A stretch of 57,129 nt of DNA from a bacterium BMS3Abin06 (GTDB lineage: Bacteria; Nitrospirota; Thermodesulfovibrionia; UBA6902). Shown here in pieces: positions 35,170 through 42,490 of this stretch (the stretch's first letter is position 1; the number at the start of each line of letters is the position of its first letter). A program made the position numbers and the translations under genes. Under the pieces are notes generated by a model. It searched no databases, was not told where the DNA came from, and saw only the letters and a program-made list of their open reading frames with translations. The stretch is taken from assembly GCA_002897895.1 (NCBI GenBank), contig BDSY01000065.1, positions 1 through 57,129 on the forward strand. Direction: 5' to 3'.

Positions 35170-35386
35170 GGTGCAGGGTGCAGTTGTCAGGGGGCAGAAT
35201 GAAATTTGAAGATTTAGATGTGTGGAAAAGAACAGCACGGTTGAGCGCTAATATTTACAAAGAGCTATCACATATTAAGGATTTTGGATTTAAGGATCAA
35301 ATTACTCGCTCAGGTTTGTCAATACCAAGCAATATAGCATTTATTCTTTCTGCCCCCTGCTCCCTGACAACTGCTCCCTGTGAACG
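35169..35386. repeat. inverted 7-bp-phased repeat arms around a truncated gene
   Basis: Left arm 35169-35197 is GGGTGCA GGGTGCA GTTGTCA GGGGGCA G. The right arm 35351-35385, read on the other strand, gives GTTCACA GGGAGCA GTTGTCA GGGAGCA GGGGGCA. Both are heptamer arrays in opposite orientation, flanking the truncated four-helix-bundle gene. Confidence 0.75.
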
Positions 35387-35396
35387 GTTACAATAA
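35199..35396 (+). pseudogene. truncated four-helix-bundle (23S rRNA IVP-like) protein
   Basis: The frame starts [22 protein letters not shown] and continues [13 protein letters not shown], which matches the first 47 residues of the four-helix-bundle family (S23/IVP-like, about 120 residues, often within rRNA intervening sequences or mobile repeats). After SNIA the protein normally has EGSERxS; here the frame instead runs into the right arm of the heptamer repeat and stops at 35396. The gene is therefore cut off after about 40 percent of its length. Confidence 0.8.
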
Positions 35397-35434
35397 TAGT
35401 TCATCAACAATATTGAGCAACATTTTTTATAGTG

Positions 35435-35923
35435 ATGATAAAAGTTGCCGTATTAACATTAAGCGATAAAGGCTCAAGAGGCGAACGGGTAGACACAAGC
35501 GGCCCGGCTATTGAAAAGCTCGTCAAAAAAATAGATGCTGAAGTAGTAAGTTATGATATCCTGCCCGATGAAAAGGCCCTGATCAAGAAAAAACTTATCT
35601 CATTATGCAGAAAAAAGATTGATCTTATCCTTACCACCGGCGGCACAGGTGTCTCCCCAAGAGACGTAACGCCTGATGCAACTAAGGAAGTTATTAAGCA
35701 GGAAATTCCGGGAATTGCAGAGGCAATGCGGTTAAAAGGGCTCAAAAAAACCCCGTTTGCAATGATATCGAGGGCAATTGCCGGAATAAGAAATAAAACC
35801 CTGATAATCAACCTTCCGGGCAGCCCGGCTGCTGTGAAAGAAAATCTCTCCGCAATCCTTCCTGTTTTGCCCCACACCATTGAGAAGATAAAAGGGAGTA
35901 AAGCAGAGTGTGCGTCTCATTAA
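35435..35923 (+). CDS. mog: molybdopterin adenylyltransferase-type protein
   Basis: A 162-residue MogA/MoaB-family protein that adenylylates molybdopterin before Mo insertion. It begins MIKVAVLTLSDKGSRGERVDTSGPAIEK, with LTTGGTGVSPRDVTPDATKEVI as the signature binding loop and NLPGSPAAVKENL near the C-terminus. A GTG immediately before the chosen ATG would add one Met. It follows the MOSC gene after the repeat-flanked insert. Other moa or moe genes are not in the window. Confidence 0.93.
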   Translation: MIKVAVLTLSDKGSRGERVDTSGPAIEKLVKKIDAEVVSYDILPDEKALIKKKLISLCRKKIDLILTTGGTGVSPRDVTPDATKEVIKQEIPGIAEAMRLKGLKKTPFAMISRAIAGIRNKTLIINLPGSPAAVKENLSAILPVLPHTIEKIKGSKAECASH

Positions 35924-36178
35924 ACTCCAATAGCAAGGACTGCTTTTGCCGGTTATTTAATGGACTTTTGAATTTGTTTATGGTTATTATCTAATTTTAT
36001 TCCCTAACATATTAATATAAAAGCTTCTTTTTTCCGGCTTTTCTATATACCTGTCAAAAGTAACCGTTTCATAACTGATTAAAATTAATGTAACCTGTCT
36101 TGATGGTATTCGCATTTGCTCTGTAATACCACATATAACGAAACTCATTTCTGCCGGTTTTTTTGTCATTTGGGGGAC

Positions 36179-36286
36179 ATGAAAAATAAAGATTTGCCTG
36201 AGTTTCAGGAGTATCTGCGTGCCAAGAACCTTGTTAGCGAAAAGTATATCCTATTCTTTGCCCATTGGGCAAGAAAATTTTTTTGA
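36179..36286 (+). pseudogene. N-terminal remnant of an integron-type tyrosine recombinase
   Basis: An open frame from an ATG at 36179 encodes MKNKDLPEFQEYLRAKNLVS and then EKYILFFAHWARKFF before a stop at 36284-36286. This is the opening helix of the SAM-like core-binding domain of integron-type integrases (about 300-450 residues). The remaining 250 or so residues are missing; I could not find an in-frame continuation before the tRNA. It lies outside attL of the element, so it is an older event at the same tRNA region. Confidence 0.6.
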
Positions 36287-36659
36287 GTTTGTCTCCGGAA
36301 AGCATGGCTATCCCTGTTCAGTATTATCAAATGTTAAAATTATTGAAAAGCTTTCATTTCTGACATATGAAGAGAAAACTGCTGCCAAAGACAGGCACAT
36401 TAAAAATCAATCTGAAAGGGCATCAATATTTTTAGCAGCTTCTTTTCTTACTGACTTATTAAGGGCGTCAAAGTCTTTTTCAGCATCACGGAGGAATTAT
36501 TTAAAACTTGTCAAAGAGCCTGTTTCACATGTCAAGACCTGACACGAAACGCACATTGACATCAGACCTCTGAACATTTCAGGCTGCAAATTTTAGACCG
36601 CAGATTTAATAAATCTGAAATTCCTCAAGCCGGGTTTTAGCTTTTATATTTTTGTATGT

Positions 36660-36665
36660 TATAAT
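36660..36665 (+). promoter_or_regulatory. -10 box of the tRNA-Ala promoter
   Basis: A perfect TATAAT ending 13 bases before the tRNA 5' end. The -35 region (TTAGCT, 17 bases upstream) is weak. Confidence 0.5.
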
Positions 36666-36678
36666 TATAACCGCTTAT

Positions 36679-36748
<70 letters not shown>

Positions 36749-36754
<6 letters not shown>

Positions 36755-36884
36755 TTTTTGATTTGTAGCGGTGTCCGTCTCGTTCCGATAGGTCGGAACT
36801 TGGACGGAAGTATGCAGTTTATATAAATAATCCCACGGTTTCTTAAAGTCCACAGACAGGGTGCCCGCCGCAAGGCGGCGGTTC
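36749..36884. repeat. repeat A, left copy (attL arm)
   Basis: These 136 bp recur as a near-identical inverted copy at 38414-38549. They encode the recombinase 3' end on the minus strand. The boundary falls at a GC-rich hairpin (CCGCCGCAAGGCGGCGG). Confidence 0.9.
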
Positions 36885-37466
36885 GAGCCGATTTTCTGAA
36901 GGAAGTCTTTCATTCCTGTATAGTCTTCCTGCAAAGCGAGATTTTCCGCTGAGTTAGCCTCTAAAATCCAGTTCCTTGTGAGTTCGAGCCAATGATTGCC
37001 TTTTCGCTCAAAATCAGATAATTTCTCCTCAATGTCCTTTTTCTGCTTCATCAAGGAATTTTTCTTTTCCTGAAATTCTTTGAGTTCAAGAGCGCCTTCC
37101 AGATATACATCTGTGAGGCGGTCTATTTTGATAATGTAGGAAATTTAAGTGATTGGATTTTACCAGTAGCAACAAGATAGATGATTTTCCCGCCGTCTAC
37201 AGAATTGCGAACAAGTCTGTCAGGATTCCACGCTAAAATATCCTGTGCGCTGCCCTGCTCGATCTCAGACACCATTTGATTGAATACAGGGCGTCCCGGC
37301 TCTTTAGCTGTCTTGCTTTCAGTAAATTCATTTATTATTAAAAGCCCTTCTCTATTGGCGTATTCCCTTAATTCAGTTAACTGCGCCTCAATAGAGAGTA
37401 TCTGCCTCTCTTCTTCTTCAGTTGATTTTCTGCAGTAGATAAAATATTTCAGCATGGTATGAATTA

Positions 37467-37811
37467 TTAAATTACTCCTATGGCTATCATAATAGCTTTT
37501 TCTATTTCCTTTATTTTAGTGTTATTTATCTTGCCTGCAAAAGGGCCTCTTATAAGTAATGCTTTGTCTATGGTTGTTACCTGCTCACATTTAGCCATAG
37601 ATGCCTTTGATAAACCACCTTCGCCTTCCGAAAGTAAAACATGAGTAGGAGCAGACCTTAAGGTTGTAGATAAAGGAACAACAATTATGTCATTGGCTAA
37701 TTTGTTTCTAATATCTAATGAAACTACCAAGGCAGGACGATTTTTAATATCCTTTGGCTTTGAGGGCAGATTAACTAAATATATCTCTCCTCGTTTGGGA
37801 TATTCAATCAT
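37467..37811 (-). CDS. PemK/MazF-type mRNA interferase toxin
   Basis: A 114-residue MazF-superfamily endoribonuclease toxin. RGEIYLVNLPSKPKDIKNRPALVVS (residues 7-31) is the beta-barrel start with the conserved Arg and the NRPxLVVS strand, followed by DIIVVPLSTTLRS and KCEQVTTIDKALL. Length matches the family (about 110). Toxins of this family cleave mRNA when unbound. It overlaps its antitoxin gene by 8 bases, with the antitoxin encoded first. It probably serves as a stability module that keeps the element in the chromosome, or as an accessory abortive-infection gene. Confidence 0.88.
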   Translation of the reverse strand: MIEYPKRGEIYLVNLPSKPKDIKNRPALVVSLDIRNKLANDIIVVPLSTTLRSAPTHVLLSEGEGGLSKASMAKCEQVTTIDKALLIRGPFAGKINNTKIKEIEKAIMIAIGVI

Positions 37812-38079
37812 TCCATGTCCTCTTTGCGCTTTTTTCTGCTACCTTTGCCCACTCTCTGTCTTCCTTCTTTTCCTTTCCTGTAAGAGACAGGTAATAAGTT
37901 TCGATGTCTTTTTCTATTGCTCTTTTTTTAGACTTCAATAACCCATCGCGAAGCATTTCTTCCATCACCTGACTTCTGGGAGATTTTTTCTTCCTTGCGA
38001 TTTTGTCTATTTCACTGGCAACGTCACCGCTGATTGTTACTGTCATTTTTGTTTTACGCAGAGTACTTGTAGATGACAT
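37804..38079 (-). CDS. ribbon-helix-helix antitoxin
   Basis: A 91-residue protein; residues about 11-60 (KMTVTISGDVASEIDKIARK, then SPRSQVMEEMLRDGLL) form a ribbon-helix-helix DNA-binding domain. The C-terminal acidic and helical tail (AIEKDIETYYLSLTGKEKKEDREWAK) would wrap and neutralise the toxin. It precedes the toxin by an 8-base overlap, as usual for mazEF-like pairs. By binding DNA the pair probably represses its own promoter upstream of 38079. An AGGAGG site lies just before the ATG on the minus strand. Confidence 0.85.
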   Translation of the reverse strand: MSSTSTLRKTKMTVTISGDVASEIDKIARKKKSPRSQVMEEMLRDGLLKSKKRAIEKDIETYYLSLTGKEKKEDREWAKVAEKSAKRTWND

Positions 38080-38413
38080 ATTAATTAGCCTCCTTTCTAT
38101 CTTATTTATTATAAGATAGTTTGCAGCTTAATTGCAATAATTTTTTTGCATACAGATGAATGCGTAAGATTTTTTCCTTCTTAAAGGGGGGGAAGCTGGC
38201 TCAGAGGGAAGTAACGGAAGACCTCGCCAGAGGCGGGGCTGAAGGCTGAGCACTGAGACTGCTTTGGGCGGACGGGGAGATGTGGTTTTGATAGTCTTTT
38301 ATATTTAAATCTCGCTTTGCCCTGTACCAGACGGTGCGGGGCTTTGCCTGAGGCCGGAGGCAGAAGCAGAAAATCGGCTCATTGTCTTTAGTCTATAGTC
38401 CGCGTAAGCGGTA

Positions 38414-38594
38414 GAACCGCCGCCTTGCGGCGGGCACCCTGTCTGTGGACTTTAAGAAACCGTGGGATTATTTATATAAACTGCATACTTCCGTCCAAGT
38501 TCCGACCTATCGGAACGAGACGGACACCGCTACAAATCAAAAATGGTGGTACTTATTGGATAAAGTCCGAACTCATTTTGAACGGAACCCTTGA
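38414..38594 (+). pseudogene. recombinase 3'-end fragment reading through attP
   Basis: A plus-strand fragment of the same large serine recombinase. Its first 136 bp equal repeat A. It then passes through the core (AAATGGTGG, 38541-38549) and continues YLLDKVRTHFERNP to a stop at 38592-38594. This read-through C-terminus (WWYLLDKVRTHFE) matches the usual end of such recombinases, so it shows the native sequence before integration. Upstream of 38414 the similarity breaks, with a 33-bp insert and then unrelated DNA. Confidence 0.82.
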
Positions 38595-38728
38595 AGCTGC
38601 TCCGCCCCTCTCTTCGCCCTGTCCCACACCTGCCCCGTATAGAATTGTTCGGGGTGGTTCAGGGCTACGTTCGGTGCATGCGTCCGAATCCCTCGCAAAA
38701 TTTATTTTATTTTTATATTTCGGCGGCG
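38541..38728. repeat. repeat B, internal copy (attP right arm)
   Basis: 188 bp that recur in inverted orientation at 45830-46017. They begin with the core AAATGGTGG and continue with the recombinase stop and a GC-rich then AT-rich arm ending TTCGGCGGCG. Confidence 0.9.
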
Positions 38729-39111
38729 GGAAATTTTTGAAGTGTATCAATTATTTAGATTTGATATAATTACAGACAAATTCATGATAGTTAAAACCGA
38801 AGTCAACGGAGAAGCCTTTAAGTAGCATAAAAATATGGAGAAACTACTGTTTTATATCCCATCAATCCAAGTATTGAATTAAAGAAGAATTCCAAATACA
38901 GGATTGTGGGTAAGATAGTTAAAAAGAGATGAGGTATTAGAAGAAAAATATGTCCAAATTTAGCCATTTCTTGTGCACGTTTTCACTATACGTCCATAAC
39001 GTGGACAGGTTCTAGTGCGAGTCAATAACGAAAAAATGACAAATAATATTTAAAGGGTATTATTTATCATAAGAATAAAGCTAAACATAGATACTATCAG
39101 ATGTAATATTT

Positions 39112-40428
39112 ATGAGAAACTTACTTACGCCCCTCCTAACAGAAGCTGATCCCCGCGATTCAAGAGAAGGGTCGATTGACCCTCTGGGCCTGTACGCCAT
39201 TGCAGATTCATTGGGCGTTAAGTTAGTTCCTGGCGTCAGAGAGCGACAAAGCCATCCGCGGTTTCTTACAGCAATAGCGGTTGGGCAGGTTATTGGTTCA
39301 CACTTTTCTGAGGACATAGTTGCTAAGGACGGTGTCAGTGAACCATGGCAGGTCTATGAATGGTATCTCGTGGAAGGGTTAGTAAGAACTTTTACTGATA
39401 GCAATGAAATACAGGGTTTGCCTGGGAGGGATAAAGCAAAGAGGGCAATTAATGACCGAATGCATCTATCCCGGAGCAGGTATTTAAAAACACCATCTGT
39501 TTTTGGTTTTCACGGAGTGTACAGAATACTTGCTCATGATTTGGACATAGCGACAGTTGAAGGCCTTGGTGAAAACGGTTACAGACTTGTAACGACCTGG
39601 GAAAAAGAACAAGGTCTTAAAGGATTCTGTTTTTCTGAAAACGGGTCTACACATCCACGAAGATATCAGTTGTATAAAGCTATAGAAGATGGTTTAAGTA
39701 AAGGAACAGTCGACAGGACATTTGGATGGGATGGCTGGACTTTTTTTAAAGACCATTTGTCGCATAAAAAATGTGGCAAACAGGAAGCTCAGATGATTCT
39801 TGATGCCCTTATTTCAGGCTCTGATTTTAGAAAACAGGTAATAGATTTTCTTATCTCCTCTGAAGGGCAGAATGTATGGCGAAACTCAGAATCTGAAAGA
39901 GAATTCCATAGAGATTTAATAAAGAACGCTGCCCAGGAACTACATGCCCTTCTTGATGCCATTTTAGCGTATGAAAGATTTGCACGTTTGCTACTTGATG
40001 CCTTTCAGGAGTGTTTGATGCTGATGACACAGAAACGTACCAAAATCTCTCCAAGAGAGCTTGCAAAGTCGGATTGTGTAAAGCTGGCGGTACAGAAGTT
40101 GCCGGATTTGTTTCCTGAAGTGTCGGATAAACTGTTGGTTATAAATGAGACAACAAGATACGAAGAAGGTTTTTCACGATTTTCTATACGAATGAAACCT
40201 GAAGAATGGGTGGAAACACTACTTACACATCACATGGAAATTCAAAAGAACAAACCCCCTCATGGGAAAAACCCATGGTTTGAACAGCTTGACGATGGCA
40301 GTGTAATCATACGAACTGGATATTTTCGTGATATAGGCGGAGCCAAGGATGAAAGCTATGTACACGGCTACAGAACCTTTCCACTCTGGTCATTTATGCT
40401 TGATCTTGGCAAGGTAGCTTATGAGTAA
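39112..40428 (+). CDS. unknown 438-residue protein, first gene of the three-gene module
   Basis: I do not recognise a named family or a catalytic motif. Visible features are an N-terminal segment DPLGLYAIADSLGVKLVPGVRERQSHPRFL (residues about 23-53), a WQVYEWYLVEGLVR helix near 80-92, and a C-terminal part with HHMEIQKNKPPHGKNPWFEQLDDGS, Arg/Lys-rich and possibly nucleic-acid-binding. There is no signal peptide and no membrane helix, so it is cytoplasmic. It overlaps the PLD gene by 8 bases, so the two are translationally coupled, and the protein is likely a partner in the same complex. The ATG at 39112 has no clear ribosome-binding site. It could be a target-sensing or adaptor subunit; this is inference. 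Confidence 0.7.
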   Translation: MRNLLTPLLTEADPRDSREGSIDPLGLYAIADSLGVKLVPGVRERQSHPRFLTAIAVGQVIGSHFSEDIVAKDGVSEPWQVYEWYLVEGLVRTFTDSNEIQGLPGRDKAKRAINDRMHLSRSRYLKTPSVFGFHGVYRILAHDLDIATVEGLGENGYRLVTTWEKEQGLKGFCFSENGSTHPRRYQLYKAIEDGLSKGTVDRTFGWDGWTFFKDHLSHKKCGKQEAQMILDALISGSDFRKQVIDFLISSEGQNVWRNSESEREFHRDLIKNAAQELHALLDAILAYERFARLLLDAFQECLMLMTQKRTKISPRELAKSDCVKLAVQKLPDLFPEVSDKLLVINETTRYEEGFSRFSIRMKPEEWVETLLTHHMEIQKNKPPHGKNPWFEQLDDGSVIIRTGYFRDIGGAKDESYVHGYRTFPLWSFMLDLGKVAYE

Positions 40429-42490
40429 ACAAACGGAGAGACGACCGGGATTTGGTAAGTTATTAGATGCCTGGACTCCACCGATTAATGCGGGGGAACC
40501 AGTTGGGTGTGTAGCGACAACGTTTTCATTTTCACCAGTTTTCTTTGAAGAAGAATGCCTAAGCAGATTCCTCAGCCTTGATACAGACCCACAGGAGGAT
40601 GACCCTCTCTATTTGATAGAGAGAGAAGAAAAACTTTCAGGATTGAGTTGTGCAGGTGTATTAGTTGATCAACATAAATGTAAAGGGTTGAGAAGTCTTC
40701 GCTGGGATTTGCTCAGTGCGCGCGTTCCAGACAGTATATTACATGCGAAAATATCATTACTGTACTGGAGTAATCTGATCAGACTGCTTATTGCCTCAGC
40801 AAATCTTACAGATGACAGCTACCGTCGAAATCAGGAAATATTTGGTGTTATTGACGTTAAAGAAGGGGTAAAAGCACCTCTTACAGCACTGAAAAGTGTG
40901 ATTGAATTTCTTCGGGAAACTGCGTCATACACAGTGACAGGAACAGATAAGAAATCTCCTGCGCTTAATCGATGGAAAAACTTTCTCAATACAGTATCAA
41001 CTGTTTATGATAGCTGGATAACCACTGAACCCTCTCGCAGTAAAAAATATATATGGACAGACGTCGTTTTGACTGGTCCAGGTCGTCCAAATGCATTTGA
41101 ACAACTAAAGGACCGTTGGTCCCGGTATTCTCCCCCTACAGAAGCGCATATTGTAAGCCCTTTTTTCGATCCACCGGGGGCCGAAAATAAGCCGGCAAAA
41201 AAGATATGGACAATCTTGAAACAGAGGGGAAAGGCAAACGTTACGTACTATGTTAAGGCAGAAAAGGATATCGCTGATGATGTTTTAAATTTACATGCCC
41301 CTGAATCACTGAAAAAGGCTGCACCAAGTGGGCGAGGATTGGTTAAGACCGATTTTGAATGGATTAAAGAAACGTTTGATGAAAAGGAAGAAAAATATTC
41401 TGTCAGACCTCTCCATATGAAAGCTATCTGGCTCGATAACGAAAACTGGATCAGTTATATGATTGGTTCGAGCAATTTCACAAGCCCTGGCTTAGGCATC
41501 TCCAATAATCCAAACTTAGAAGCAAACCTTGTCTATTCTGCTCATATGGACTTTTACAACAAATTGGGTAAAAGCTATCCTGATTCTCAAAAAATAGGAG
41601 CGGATATTACAATATATTGGAAACCAGTGCCTGATGACGAGGACTCACCAGATGAGCATCTTACCCCTTTACACCCGTTCTTTGATCAGGCAATTTATAT
41701 ATGCGATGAAAAGAAGAAGGCGTATATAGATCTGAGCTTTAACGCTAATCCGCCTGAGCAGTGGATTATTTATCCTTTTGGTGGGATAACAGCTCTGCTC
41801 ACTATATCAAAGTGGAAACAACAGGGCAGTCCAAAAACAGTAAGATTACCATGGGATGAAGAGCAGCCCCTTTCTGGTTTGGAAGTTTCTTGGAAGGATG
41901 CATCGGGCCGCGTCTGGTGGCAGGTTAATATTGACAGCCCTTTATCGCTGATGCCTCCCTTGGAACTCAGAGAACTTCCCCTTGAAGTATTAATTCATGT
42001 GCTTACCTCTGCACGGCCCTTGCACCAGATACTCAAAAAATGGCTTAAACGAAAGCATCAACCGACCGGGGATACAGTTATTGATGATCCTCATAAGAGA
42101 GTAGACACTTCAGCTTTTCTTTTGCAGCGAACCAGACGAATATCCTGGGCATTGAAAGGGTTGAAAGAGCGCTTGGAGCGACCTTTCCTCACTGAAGAGT
42201 CATTGCAATGGAGATTGTACGGGCCTGTCGGGGTTCAAGCATTAGCAAAGGCTATTACAAGGGAAGCAAAAAGCGAGTATGAACGGTGTTTTCTCCTGGC
42301 TGAGCTTGCTCTTGAGCTTTCAAGAATTAAACCAAAGGGAGCACCGGAATCTCTTGCACCTGCAAAGGTTAAAAAGAAGATCTACCAGATTATAGGCGAA
42401 TTGCAAACAGATGCCTGCTCAGTCACATTAAAGAAAATTCCCCAATTGAATGACTACATCAGGAGTACATTTAATAAGGTAAGGACGTAA
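40421..42490 (+). CDS. phospholipase-D-superfamily nuclease-like protein
   Basis: A 689-residue protein with two HKD-type half sites: H108-x-K110 followed by IASANLT and RRNQE (motif 1), and H332-x-K334 followed by MIGSSNFTS and NLEAN (motif 2). This H-x-K plus S-N-x-T plus N-x-E pattern marks nuclease members of the PLD superfamily rather than lipases. The two motifs on one chain would form one active site. The C-terminal 300 residues are unrecognised, with an Arg-rich helix region. It overlaps the upstream gene by 8 bases and ends exactly one base before the helicase ATG. By analogy with PLD-helicase pairs (for example DrmC in DISARM), it may cut DNA that the helicase engages. Confidence 0.82.
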   Translation: MSKQTERRPGFGKLLDAWTPPINAGEPVGCVATTFSFSPVFFEEECLSRFLSLDTDPQEDDPLYLIEREEKLSGLSCAGVLVDQHKCKGLRSLRWDLLSARVPDSILHAKISLLYWSNLIRLLIASANLTDDSYRRNQEIFGVIDVKEGVKAPLTALKSVIEFLRETASYTVTGTDKKSPALNRWKNFLNTVSTVYDSWITTEPSRSKKYIWTDVVLTGPGRPNAFEQLKDRWSRYSPPTEAHIVSPFFDPPGAENKPAKKIWTILKQRGKANVTYYVKAEKDIADDVLNLHAPESLKKAAPSGRGLVKTDFEWIKETFDEKEEKYSVRPLHMKAIWLDNENWISYMIGSSNFTSPGLGISNNPNLEANLVYSAHMDFYNKLGKSYPDSQKIGADITIYWKPVPDDEDSPDEHLTPLHPFFDQAIYICDEKKKAYIDLSFNANPPEQWIIYPFGGITALLTISKWKQQGSPKTVRLPWDEEQPLSGLEVSWKDASGRVWWQVNIDSPLSLMPPLELRELPLEVLIHVLTSARPLHQILKKWLKRKHQPTGDTVIDDPHKRVDTSAFLLQRTRRISWALKGLKERLERPFLTEESLQWRLYGPVGVQALAKAITREAKSEYERCFLLAELALELSRIKPKGAPESLAPAKVKKKIYQIIGELQTDACSVTLKKIPQLNDYIRSTFNKVRT

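Larger units (their letters stand above)
38080..39111. other. 1-kb non-coding region with hairpins, attP fossil and operon leader
   Basis: From left to right: promoter region of the toxin-antitoxin pair; a GC-rich run with several short hairpins (38185-38380, for example GCCTGAGGCCGGAGGC); the inverted recombinase end and attP fossil (38414-38728); then about 380 AT-rich bases to the three-gene operon. A short frame at 38784-38825 and a fragment at about 38870-38930 resembling NPSIELKKNSKYRIVGKIVK could be relics of a LexA/S24-type regulator C-terminus; I am unsure. An imperfect palindrome GTCCATAACGTGGAC lies near 38995 and may be an operator. Confidence 0.5.

Noticed and set aside
36219-36542. 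107-residue frame starting at a GTG upstream of tRNA-Ala
   Set aside because: It is out of frame with the integrase relic, has no recognised domain and no ribosome-binding site; I could not support it as a gene.
36760-36885. Second tRNA or tRNA-like fragment next to tRNA-Ala
   Set aside because: The only tRNA-like bases beyond the tRNA are the CCACCA core; the rest is recombinase coding sequence.
38425-38769. Open frame of about 114 residues in the attP fossil, with a similar 78-residue frame at 36637-36873 on the other strand
   Set aside because: Both come from the shared repeat A sequence read in a frame other than that of the recombinase; they have no ribosome-binding site and no domain.
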